A stretch of DNA of 64,000 nt, from contig CAVSMB010000029.1 in assembly GCA_963728925.1 (NCBI GenBank), positions 434,001 to 498,000 on the forward strand, given 5' to 3'. Shown here piece by piece: positions 1 through 9,827 of this stretch; position 1 is the first letter of the stretch; each line of letters starts with the position of its first letter. The stretch is from JBBPZA01 sp963728925. GTDB taxonomy: Bacteria; Actinomycetota; Thermoleophilia; Solirubrobacterales; Solirubrobacteraceae. Made by a program: the position numbers and the translations under genes. Under the pieces are notes generated by a model, which was not told where the DNA came from, made no database searches, and saw only the letters and a program-made list of their open reading frames with translations.

Positions 1-387
1 AACGCAGGCCACTTCGACGTCGAGATCGACGTCGCCGCACTGCGCGCGACGGCGGAGGCGGCGGGAGGCGCGCACGAGGTGCTGCCGCTCGTCGAGCAGT
101 TCGATCTCGGCGAGGGCCGGCGGGTCAACCTGCTCGCGCGCGGGCGCGTGGTCAACCTCGCGGCGGCGGCCGGCCACCCTGCCGAGGTGATGGACATGTC
201 CTTCGCCAACCACGCGCTCGCCGCGGAGTACCTGGCCGTCAACGAGGGGACGCTCGAGCCCGGCGTCCACCGCTTCCCCGAGGAGCTCGACCGCGAGACG
301 GCGCGGTTGAAGCTCGCAGCGCTGGGTGTCGGCATCGACGAGCTGACCGAGGCGCAGCGCTCCTATCTCTCGTCCTGGGGCGGTTAG
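1..387 (+). CDS. ahcY: S-adenosyl-L-homocysteine hydrolase, C-terminal part (cut by window start)
   Basis: The last 128 codons of adenosylhomocysteinase are present, reading in frame from base 1 to a TAG at 385-387. The enzyme splits S-adenosylhomocysteine into adenosine and homocysteine and so keeps SAM-dependent methylation running. Visible family signatures are NAGHFDVEID, where the NAD-binding domain returns to the catalytic domain, and MDMSFANHALAAEYL near the end. The protein finishes with LTEAQRSYLSSW and lacks the long tail with a terminal KPxxYRY seen in eukaryotic and many proteobacterial enzymes; this resembles the shorter archaeal/Thermotoga-like form. The next gene is convergent, with a stop only 7 bp away. 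Identification is secure; start and upstream context are outside the window. Confidence 0.93.
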   Translation, partial: NAGHFDVEIDVAALRATAEAAGGAHEVLPLVEQFDLGEGRRVNLLARGRVVNLAAAAGHPAEVMDMSFANHALAAEYLAVNEGTLEPGVHRFPEELDRETARLKLAALGVGIDELTEAQRSYLSSWGG

Positions 388-394
388 GCCGGGG

Positions 395-940
395 CTAGGT
401 CGGCTCGCGCAGCCGCCAGGTGACGTCGAAGGGCCACAGCGAGACGATCGAGGTCATCCGCAGCCGCGCGAGGCGCGTGCCCGGCGGCACCACGAAGCCG
501 ATGTTCTGGACCAGGGGGTTCCCGCGCGCCGGGCGGGTGGGGAACAGCTTGCGCGCGGGAACCTGGATCGTGCCCGGGTACTCGCGCCCGCGCACGTCGG
601 TCGCGCGAAATCGCGCCCAGTCGCGCGGGAAGGGATCGGCGCCGCGGTCGACGTAGCGCAGGGTGACGCCGAGCAATCCCCGGCCGGAGGGCACCGCGGC
701 GCCCTCAAGGCGCCAGGGATCGAGGATCGCGGCGGGCTGCGCGGTCGAGTCGACGCGCCGGGTGCGGCCCTCGAAGGGGTAGGCGCGGCGCAGCGGCGCC
801 GGCGCGGCGAGCCCGGGCGGCGGGGCGACGGCCGGGGTGTCGGCGGTCGAGGGAGAGTCGCCGCCCCCGCAGCCGGCCAGGACGGACGCCGCGAGGGCGG
901 AAACCATCGCCTCCTTGCGGTGCGCTCCGCGCGCGGCCAT
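395..940 (-). CDS. small secreted lipoprotein of unknown function
   Basis: This 181-residue protein begins with a charged n-region (RGAHRK), a short hydrophobic stretch and a lipobox ending LAGC followed by GGG, so it is probably lipidated on Cys24 and anchored outside the membrane. The mature part is Pro/Ala-rich for about 30 residues, then forms a beta-rich domain containing LGVTLRYVDRG and RFRATDVRGREYPGT, which resembles DUF4352-type extracellular domains; that assignment is weak. The ATG at 938-940 overlaps the TAA of the amine oxidase gene (TAATG), so translation is probably coupled. An alternative ATG at 907 has a strong AAGGAGG only 2 nt away but would lose the charged n-region. Function unknown. 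Confidence 0.7.
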   Translation of the reverse strand: MAARGAHRKEAMVSALAASVLAGCGGGDSPSTADTPAVAPPPGLAAPAPLRRAYPFEGRTRRVDSTAQPAAILDPWRLEGAAVPSGRGLLGVTLRYVDRGADPFPRDWARFRATDVRGREYPGTIQVPARKLFPTRPARGNPLVQNIGFVVPPGTRLARLRMTSIVSLWPFDVTWRLREPT

Positions 941-2141
941 TAGGCGCCGCGCGCCTCGTCCATCAGCGCGAGCGCCTCGTCGGCCGCCCGGCGACCGCTG
1001 CGCAGGGCGCCGTCCATGAGGGCGGCGGATGTGCTCGAGGTGTGCTCGCCGCAGAACAGCACGCGACCGGCGGAGCGCCGAGGTCCGCCATGCGACCCTC
1101 CGGCGGCAGGGCGGAGTACGCCGCCCGCGCCCACGGGTCGTCGGCCCAGGTCGAGAGCAGCGCGGCGCCGTCCGGGTGGAGGTCGGGCCGCAGCGCCCGG
1201 ACGGCCTCGAGCCAGCGCTCCGGGCCGCTCTCGACCGCGAGGGCCTCCAGCGCCGGGCGCGATCCCGCGAAGACGCTGAGCACGGGCTGGACGCCGTCGT
1301 CACCGGTCGCCGTCCAGCACCAGTAGCGGCCGCCGACGTCCATCACCGCGCTCGGCGGCGGCGCCTCGCGCAGCGGCACGAAGAGCTTGGCGGCGTGGCC
1401 GTAGCCCACCGCCAGGCGCGCTGGGTGCAGTGCCGGCGTGAAGGCGATCGCGTCCAGCACCGCGGCCGGTACGGAGACCACGCACGCCGCGGCGTCCACC
1501 GCGCCCGCGGCCGTCGCCACGCGCACGCCGTCGGCGGCAGCGGCGACGGCCGTGACCGGCTCCCCGAGGCGCACACGGTCGCCCAGCCGCGCGGCCAGCG
1601 CGTACGCGATGCGCTGGTTGCCGCCCGCGACGCCGCACGACGGTGCGGCGCTGACGGCCGCGAGCCCGGCCAGATCGCTCGCGGCGACGGTGCCGGCGGG
1701 GCTCGCGCTGGAGATCTCGACGCGCGCGCGCAGGACCTCGCGTTCCTCGGGCGCGAGCTCGACGCGCTCGAGCAGCTCGGCGGCGGACAGGCGCGCGGCG
1801 GGATCGAGCGCCTCGAGCTCGGCGCGGACCTTCGCGCCCGCCGCCGCGACGCGGACGACGTCGAGGACCGAGGGGTTGCGAGGCTCGCGCTGCCCGTAGC
1901 GGATGCCCTTGTCCCACAGCCCCAAGCCCAGCCGATCGGCCGTCTCGAGCACGACCTCGTTGCCCTCGAGGATGAACTCCGCGCCCATCTCGACCAGGGC
2001 GCCGTTGTCGAGCTCGCGCGACCACACGCGTCCGCCGACGCGCTCGCGCGCCTCGAGGACGATCACCTCGGCGCCGCGCGCGCGCAACGACTCCGCGGCG
2101 GCGAGTCCTGCGAAGCCGGCTCCGACGACCACGACGTCCAT
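940..2141 (-). pseudogene. flavin-dependent amine oxidase, frameshifted near the 3' end
   Basis: The protein starts MDVVVVGAGFAGLAAAESL, a Rossmann FAD-binding motif, continues with LEARERVGGRVWS, and shows the usual flavin monoamine oxidase/phytoene desaturase-like layout for about 355 residues. The expected C-terminal FAD-contacting segment (GRVLFCGEHTS followed by GALRSGRRAA) is encoded only in another frame. A single missing base, or two extra, at about 1070-1080 separates the parts, so the gene is either inactivated or carries a sequencing error. The ATG overlaps the TGA of the upstream ctaG-like gene (TGATG), and the TAA overlaps the lipoprotein start, forming a tight minus-strand operon. 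Substrate cannot be told from sequence. Confidence 0.8.
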
Positions 2142-3073
2142 CACGCGGGTTCCGCCCCCTCGCCGAAGCGCTCCGCCCGGCGGTCCTCCTCCTCGGACTC
2201 GTTGAGCATCCGGACGAAGAGCCAGCCGAGCGCGATGCCCATGACGATCGCCTGCTCGATCGCCATCAGCGCGCCGCCGACGTTCTGCGAGGTCAGCGGC
2301 GTCATGCCCCAGTAGTCGGGCTCGTTCGCGTAGACGTCGTAGAGCATGGTCGGGGCGAAGGTGAGCAGGACACCGAGGAAGCCGACCCCGAGCTTCGCGG
2401 ACCACATGTAGGCGAGCGGGCCGATGCCGCGCAGGCGGTGGCGCGAGCGGATCGGCGAGAGCACGTGCCACCAGTACAGGCCGCCGACGATCGAGAAGGT
2501 CAGGTGCTCGGTGACGTGGATGACCGGATGGTGGAGCGTCGCGTCGTAGAGCGCCGGGACGTGCCAGAGCCAGATGACCACGACGTAGAGAACCGCCGCC
2601 GCGGCCGGGTGCGCGAGCGGCCCGAGCGCGCGCTCGACCGCCTGGACCCGTCGCGTGGCGGGTCGCAGGAGCACCCGCGTGAAGCCGAGGATGCACAGGA
2701 TCGGCACCAGGTCGATGAGCAGGATGTGCTGGACCATGTGCATCAGGAAGAGCTGCTCGGCGAGCGCGTCGACGGGGGAGACGAGCGCGACCAGCACCAT
2801 CCCGAGACCGGCGAAGAACGCGACGAGCCGCCACGTCGGCGCCTCCCGCCGCCCCTGCTCCGACCGAGCGACATCGCCGCCGGGCGCCTCGTCGCCCTTC
2901 GCCGCGGCGGCCCGCTGCGGCGGATCGCCGGCGGCGGCCTGTGATCGCGCCGGCCTCACGCTCCTCGCAGTCCCGGCCCGGACGGCGCGCCAGCGAACGG
3001 CGTAGGCCCATCCCGCCGCGCCGACGGCGATCAGGGCGCCGGGGGCGAAGGTCCAGGTGTAGTCCGGAGTCAT
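2141..3073 (-). CDS. CtaG/caa3-type cytochrome c oxidase assembly family membrane protein
   Basis: This 310-residue polytopic membrane protein fits the CtaG_Cox family (caa3-type oxidase assembly factors, unrelated to the copper chaperone CtaG/Cox11). Conserved-looking features are the histidine-rich FLMHMVQHILLIDLVPIL, WLWHVPALYDATLHH and HVTEHLTFSIVGGLYWW, with about seven hydrophobic segments. An unusual low-complexity Ala/Arg/Gly linker of about 60 residues (roughly 30-90) follows the first helix. The ATG at 3071-3073 was chosen because a hydrophobic segment follows directly (MTPDYTWTFAPGALIAVGAAGW). It is the first gene of an overlapping minus-strand operon with the amine oxidase and lipoprotein genes. 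A role in respiratory oxidase maturation is inferred from the family. Confidence 0.83.
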   Translation of the reverse strand: MTPDYTWTFAPGALIAVGAAGWAYAVRWRAVRAGTARSVRPARSQAAAGDPPQRAAAAKGDEAPGGDVARSEQGRREAPTWRLVAFFAGLGMVLVALVSPVDALAEQLFLMHMVQHILLIDLVPILCILGFTRVLLRPATRRVQAVERALGPLAHPAAAAVLYVVVIWLWHVPALYDATLHHPVIHVTEHLTFSIVGGLYWWHVLSPIRSRHRLRGIGPLAYMWSAKLGVGFLGVLLTFAPTMLYDVYANEPDYWGMTPLTSQNVGGALMAIEQAIVMGIALGWLFVRMLNESEEEDRRAERFGEGAEPA

Positions 3074-3133
3074 GCGCGTCGATTGTCGCAATGCACGGCA
3101 GAGGTGGTACGAGCGGTCCGCGATGCTCGGCCG

Positions 3134-3817
3134 GTGCACCGCCTCCTGTCAGAGCTCCGCGCGATCGTCGTGCCGCCGGTCTGCATGGCGTGCCGGACCG
3201 CGCTCCCCGCCGCCGAGGAGGTCGTGTGCGCGGACTGCCGGCGAGCGCTCGTCTGGCTGACCGCGCCGCTGTGCCGGCGCTGCGGCCTGCCAGAGCCGTG
3301 CTCGCCGTGTCCCGGCCGCAGGGCGTCCTATCTCCGCGCGTGGGCGCCCCTGTCTCACGAGGGGGTCGCCAGGACGCTCGTTCGCGTCCTCAAGTACGAC
3401 GCGCGACTCGCGCTCGCCGACTCGATGGCCGCGCAGATGGCCGCGGGCGCCCCGGGCGGGTTGCTCTCAGGCGGCGTGCTCGTTCCGGTACCGGCAGAGC
3501 GGTCGCGACGCCGCACGAAGGGCTTCGACCACGCCGAGCGCCTGGCCGCAGCCCTCGGCGCCCGCACCGGCCTCCCGGTCTGGTCCTGCCTGCGCGGCCG
3601 CGGGCGCGCTCCGCACCAGGCCGGCGCCCCGCGCGCCGAGCGACTCGCGACGCGCCGCCTGCTGGTCCAGGCCACGGCCCGTGCACCCCCGCTGGCGATC
3701 CTCGTCGACGACGTCCACACGACGGGCGCCACCCTCGACGCCTGCGGTCGCGCGCTGCTGGCCGCGGGGGCTGAACAGGTCAACGCGATCACCTACACCC
3801 GTGCGCTCCGGCGCTGA
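3134..3817 (+). CDS. comF: ComF-family phosphoribosyltransferase-like protein
   Basis: The 227-residue protein has the ComF architecture: an N-terminal double zinc finger with eight cysteines in pairs (residues 17/20, 32/35, 47/50, 56/59), then a type I PRTase fold with VLVPVPAERSRRRTKGFDHAE and the PRPP-binding loop ILVDDVHTTGATL near residue 190. ComF proteins are linked to DNA uptake in transformable bacteria, but the family is widespread in non-competent species and its reaction is not settled. The start is uncertain: GTG 3134 gives the usual distance to the first zinc pair, and an in-frame TTG at 3083 is also possible. Synteny comF-hpf-secA is common in actinobacteria; here an LLM gene lies between. 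Confidence 0.85.
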   Translation: MHRLLSELRAIVVPPVCMACRTALPAAEEVVCADCRRALVWLTAPLCRRCGLPEPCSPCPGRRASYLRAWAPLSHEGVARTLVRVLKYDARLALADSMAAQMAAGAPGGLLSGGVLVPVPAERSRRRTKGFDHAERLAAALGARTGLPVWSCLRGRGRAPHQAGAPRAERLATRRLLVQATARAPPLAILVDDVHTTGATLDACGRALLAAGAEQVNAITYTRALRR

Positions 3818-3888
3818 GGGGATCGTGCTGGGGCGGGTCCCGCGTGTCGCGATCGGCCCGTTCCCGCGGGTCGGGCCGGGCCCGCGGC

Positions 3889-3894
3889 TATCGT
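3889..3894 (+). promoter_or_regulatory. -10 box (TATCGT) for a probably leaderless LLM oxidoreductase mRNA
   Basis: TATCGT ends exactly 6 nt before the GTG at 3901, which places the expected transcription start on the start codon. No Shine-Dalgarno is present. The same arrangement recurs across the window. Confidence 0.6.
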
Positions 3895-3900
3895 CGCCCG

Positions 3901-4743
3901 GTGCGCTTCGGCCTCCACGTCCCGATCTTCGGGCCCTTCGGCGAGCCCGAGGTGGTCGTGGCGCTCGCGGCCGAGGCCGAGCGGCGCGGCTGGGACGGGT
4001 TCTTTCTCTGGGACCACGTCTGGTTCCCGGGGAGCCCGCCGACGGCCGACCCGACCGTCCTCCTCGCCGCGGTCGCCCAGGCGACCGAGCGGCTCGTCCT
4101 GGGGGCGCTCGTCACACCGCTCGCGCGGCGGCGGGCGGCCAAGCTCGCTCGCGAGACCGTCGCGCTCGACCGGCTCTCGCGCGGGCGCCTGGTGCTCGGC
4201 GTAGGGCTCGGCGTGCCGCGCGACTACGAGCTGTTCGGTGAGGACCCGGACGCGCGGCGCCGGGGCGACGTCACCGACGCGACGGTCGACGCGCTGCGGC
4301 GGCTCTGGTCGCAGGAGCCCGTCGAGCTCAGCGGCGAGCACGTCGTCGTGGGTCGCGACGGCGACGAGCGCGTCGCGTTCCGGCCCGGGCCCTTCGAGCG
4401 CGCGGCGATCCCGATGTGGGGCGCCGCCCGTGTCGGCAGCCCGCAACGGCCGTTCCGTCGCGCGGCCGGCCTCGACGGCGTGTGTCCGGTGCCCGACCGC
4501 TATGACCCGCGTGGCGGCGTGACCCCTGAGCAGCTCCGCTCCGTGGTCGAGCGCGTCGATCGCCACCGCCCGAGCCTCGAAGGCTACGACGTCGCGGTCA
4601 TCGGGAACGCCGGCGGGGCCGCCGGCGTCGCCCCCTTCGCGGCGGCCGGCGCAACGTGGTTCCTCGCCGATCTGCACCCCGAGCTCGGCGGGCTGGAACA
4701 CGCGCAGGACGTCGTGGCGCAGGGCCCTCCCCGCGGCACCTGA
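3901..4743 (+). CDS. LLM-class (luciferase-like) oxidoreductase, probably F420-dependent
   Basis: A 280-residue bacterial luciferase-like monooxygenase-fold protein. It starts (V)RFGLHVPIFGPFGEP and carries EAERRGWDGFFLWDH, LAARTVALDRLS-like helices (ARETVALDRLSRGRLVLGVGLGVP) and a C-terminal half with AAGLDGVCPVP. In actinobacteria this family typically uses reduced F420 rather than FMN; that assignment is inference, supported only by the presence of a CofE-like domain elsewhere in the window. It is shorter than many members (300-340 residues), with a reduced C-terminal region. The GTG at 3901 is favoured because a -10 box ends 6 nt upstream and family similarity begins at once. Substrate unknown. 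Confidence 0.85.
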   Translation: MRFGLHVPIFGPFGEPEVVVALAAEAERRGWDGFFLWDHVWFPGSPPTADPTVLLAAVAQATERLVLGALVTPLARRRAAKLARETVALDRLSRGRLVLGVGLGVPRDYELFGEDPDARRRGDVTDATVDALRRLWSQEPVELSGEHVVVGRDGDERVAFRPGPFERAAIPMWGAARVGSPQRPFRRAAGLDGVCPVPDRYDPRGGVTPEQLRSVVERVDRHRPSLEGYDVAVIGNAGGAAGVAPFAAAGATWFLADLHPELGGLEHAQDVVAQGPPRGT

Positions 4744-4805
4744 CAAAGGGCCCGGTGCGGCGTAGCATCCGGCGTCAGCCGCTGAACCGACCGCAAGGGG
4801 GCTCG

Positions 4806-5156
4806 ATGGACATCGAGGTCAAGGGACGCAACTGGGCCGTCACCGACGAGGTCAGGGAGCGGATCGAGAAGCGGTTCTCCAAGGTCGGCCGGCAGGTGTC
4901 GCCGCTCGCCCGCCTGGAGGTGGAGCTGCGCCAGGAGCGCAACCCGTCGATCGCGGAGTCCCAGATCGCCGAGGCCACCCTGTACCTCAAGGGCATCACC
5001 CTGCGCACGCGCGCCGCGACGCGCGACATGGTCCGCTCGGTGAACGGCTGCGCCGACGACCTCGCCCGCCAGGTCAAGCGCCACCGCGACAAGCGCCGCA
5101 ACCGCCGCGAGCAGCGCGCGGCGAGCGTCGACGAGGGCACCTCGCCGGCGATCTGA
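4806..5156 (+). CDS. hpf: ribosome hibernation promoting factor / RaiA, short form
   Basis: A 116-residue member of the ribosome-associated inhibitor A family, starting MDIEVKGRNWAVTDEVRERI, with VELRQERNPSIAESQIAEAT and VRSVNGCADDLARQVKRHRDK matching the beta-alpha-beta-beta-beta-alpha domain that sits in the 30S decoding channel. It ends in a basic tail. It lacks the C-terminal dimerisation domain of long HPF, which most Gram-positive bacteria use to form 100S dimers, so it should act more like a short HPF or pY. An AAGGGG ribosome site lies 5 nt before the ATG and a TAGCAT-like -10 about 35 nt upstream, so unlike many neighbours this mRNA has a leader. Confidence 0.9.
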   Translation: MDIEVKGRNWAVTDEVRERIEKRFSKVGRQVSPLARLEVELRQERNPSIAESQIAEATLYLKGITLRTRAATRDMVRSVNGCADDLARQVKRHRDKRRNRREQRAASVDEGTSPAI

Positions 5157-5333
5157 CGACTCTGGTCGGCGGTCGTCGCAGCCGGGCGAAAGAGTCCCGC
5201 GCAGGCGGTCGCTGGAGGCGGCCCAGGGTCGGGTGGGAGGCCGCCGGGGGGTCCGGTAGAGGGTCGCCGAAAGCCCTGTGGCCGCCCACGGCGGCGCCCC
5301 CCAGAGGCCTTCGAGGCGCCCCATCGCCCTTGC

Positions 5334-5339
5334 TAGCCT
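5334..5339 (+). promoter_or_regulatory. -10 box (TAGCCT) for leaderless secA
   Basis: TAGCCT with exactly 6 nt to the secA ATG at 5346; identical hexamer and spacing are found before prfB. No ribosome-binding sequence lies between the box and the ATG. Confidence 0.6.
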
Positions 5340-5345
5340 TGCCCC

Positions 5346-8216
<2,871 letters not shown>

Positions 8217-8264
8217 CCGCGCGGCGGCATCGCCTGGCCGGCCGGGCGCACCACCCCGCCGGCC

Positions 8265-8810
8265 GTGAAGGTCCGTGGCCGGCTGCTCGTCGCAGCGCCC
8301 AATCTCGAGGACCCGAACTTCCGACGCGCCGTCGTGCTCGTGGCCGAGCATACCGACGAGGGCGCGATGGGCCTCGTCCTCAACCGACCGTCCGAGACGA
8401 CGGTGGAGGAGGCCTCGCCGGACCTCGCGACGCTCGCCGAGGGATCCGGTCACGTCCACGTCGGCGGCCCTGTCCAGCCCAACGGGGTCGTCGTCCTCGC
8501 CGAGTGGGACGATCCCGACCGCGCGGCGTCGATCGTCCTCGCCGACGTGGGCTTCGTGCCGGCGGGCAGTGACCTCGGCCGGATCGCCGGCGTCGTCCGC
8601 CGCACCCGCGTCTACGCCGGCCACGCCGGCTGGGGCCCGGGTCAGCTCGACGCCGAGCTCGACGAGGACGGCTGGATCGTCGTGGACTCGCCGCGCCCCG
8701 ACGAGGTGTTCACCGAGGACGCCGAGGCCCTGTGGAGCGAGGTGCTCGACCGCAAGGGCGGGCGCTACAGCCTCGTGGCCAGGATGCCGCCGGACCCGTC
8801 GGTGAACTGA
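8265..8810 (+). CDS. YqgE/AlgH family protein (UPF0301)
   Basis: A 181-residue YqgE/AlgH family protein. Signatures include GRLLVAAPNLEDPNFRRAVVLV, GLVLNRPSE, VGGPVQPNGVVVL and a C-terminal RYSLVARMPPDPSVN. The molecular role of the family is unresolved; AlgH was named for an effect on alginate regulation in Pseudomonas. The GTG start at 8265 lies 48 nt after the secA stop and is followed immediately by the family's first strand (MKVRGRLLVA). It may be cotranscribed with secA. Downstream lies an imperfect hairpin at 8956-8986 that could end the transcript. Confidence 0.9.
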   Translation: MKVRGRLLVAAPNLEDPNFRRAVVLVAEHTDEGAMGLVLNRPSETTVEEASPDLATLAEGSGHVHVGGPVQPNGVVVLAEWDDPDRAASIVLADVGFVPAGSDLGRIAGVVRRTRVYAGHAGWGPGQLDAELDEDGWIVVDSPRPDEVFTEDAEALWSEVLDRKGGRYSLVARMPPDPSVN

Positions 8811-9146
8811 GACGACGCGGGCCGCCGTGGGCGAGGGCCGCGTGGACCGGCCGTTGCCGGTTCGCTCGCGGTGCTCCGGCGTCTGCTCCTCGGAGCGGCT
8901 TGTCGGCGCCGCTCCGTGGTCGGGGGCGGTTTGCCGCTCTGTCGGAAGCACGCGCCCGGATCGCGATCTCTGGGATCGCGACCCGGCCGCTCATGAGGGT
9001 CCTCCCAGAGCTGAGGCTGGTGCTTATACGCGAACGACCGTACGCATGGTTGCGGACCGACCAGCGGCGCGTGCGTTTTTCGGGAGGACCGGCGCGTGTC
9101 GCGTTCGAGGGTCCGCATGCAGTACCGCGCGGGGTTGGCCGACGCG
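8811..9146. other. gene-free stretch between yqgE and a DHFR-family scar
   Basis: No credible gene was found in this stretch of about 336 bp on either strand. Open frames here encode Arg/Pro-rich low-complexity sequence without homology signals. The only structured element is the hairpin at 8956-8986. Confidence 0.5.
8956..8986. terminator. imperfect inverted repeat, possible bidirectional terminator
   Basis: Arms CCGGATCGCGATC (8956-8968) and GATCGCGACCCGG (8974-8986) pair at 12 of 13 positions around a 5-nt loop. It lies between convergent yqgE and the minus-strand scar/cupin genes. It lacks a T-run, as is common for actinobacterial terminators. Confidence 0.4.
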
Positions 9147-9313
9147 CTACTCCAGGATCCGGTATCGCAGGTGAGTGGCGTGGCGGGACTCGATCACCTC
9201 GGCACGCTCCAGTTCGATCGGACCGCCAAAGGTGCTCGAACAGCCGCGTACCGCTGTTGAGGATCACCGGGGCCACGTGCAGGAACAGCTCGTCGGGCGT
9301 CGGCGGGTGAGGT
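9147..9313 (-). pseudogene. dihydrofolate reductase/RibD-C family protein, C-terminal remnant
   Basis: About 50 codons survive, reading PDELFLHVAPVILNSGTRLFEHL in one frame and GPIELERAEVIESRHATHLRYRI in the next, ending TAG at 9147-9149. Together these match the C-terminal strands of the RibD-C/DHFR-like reductase family that is abundant in actinobacteria (usual length 180-200 residues). A single-base frameshift sits at about 9230. Everything upstream is missing: the reading frame runs into the stop of the adjacent cupin gene at 9315. This is therefore a 5'-truncated, frameshifted scar. Confidence 0.75.
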
Positions 9314-9314
9314 T

Positions 9315-9707
9315 CTACCGATCTGTCCACGGATCTTCGACCGGCTCGCCGTCTCCGGCGTGGTGAGGACCAAAGGCGAGAAGGTCCAAGCCATCTTCTC
9401 CGGCCTCGAACGCCCGCGCCGTCGCGGGCGCTACGCGTATGGAGTCCAGCGGACCGACGTCGACAAGCTCGTCGTCGAGCTTGACTCGGCCGCTTCCGCT
9501 GAGAACGACGTAGATCTCCTCGGCGTCGGTATGGCGATGCGTGAATGGGCTGCGCTTGCCGGGGCGCAGGCGAAAGAACGTGACACCGGTGCGCTCAGCT
9601 CCCAGGGCGTGGCGCGCGACTCGCGCCTCCCAACGGTCGCCAAACCCGTTTCGCGGGGCCGCGTCGTCCACCGCGGCCAAGCTGACTTTCTTGAAGGCCT
9701 CGGACAT
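9315..9707 (-). CDS. small cupin-domain protein
   Basis: A 130-residue single-cupin protein. The first cupin motif is recognisable as FTHRHTDAEEIYVVLSGSGRVKLDDE, with metal-binding His, His and Glu in the usual H-x-H-x(3-4)-E spacing, and the second half contains VDVGPLDSIRVAPATARAFEAGEDGLDLLAFGP, where the usual second-motif His is replaced (ATARAFEAG). It probably binds a metal and a small molecule; no reaction can be assigned. The ATG at 9705-9707 is preceded by GGAG 4 nt upstream; an earlier in-frame ATG at 9740 lacks support. The gene runs directly into the truncated reductase remnant downstream. Confidence 0.8.
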   Translation of the reverse strand: MSEAFKKVSLAAVDDAAPRNGFGDRWEARVARHALGAERTGVTFFRLRPGKRSPFTHRHTDAEEIYVVLSGSGRVKLDDELVDVGPLDSIRVAPATARAFEAGEDGLDLLAFGPHHAGDGEPVEDPWTDR

Positions 9708-9827
9708 CAGACTCCATCTCTCGGTGGGCCTTCGCATCATTGCATCGGCCTCCCTGACGCCTGCCGCGTGCGGACTACTGCAGCGCCCCGCCGCATGCGC
9801 CGCCGCGACGCGACAAGGAGGCCGGCC

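Noticed and set aside
963..3011. Very long minus-strand open frame spanning the amine oxidase and the ctaG-like gene
   Set aside because: Only the part from 2141 downward matches a protein family; upstream it is Arg-rich shadow translation of the ctaG-like gene in another frame.
8710..9330. Possible 206-residue protein after yqgE on the minus strand
   Set aside because: Only about 25 residues match the DHFR family before a frameshift; the rest is low-complexity Arg/Pro sequence.
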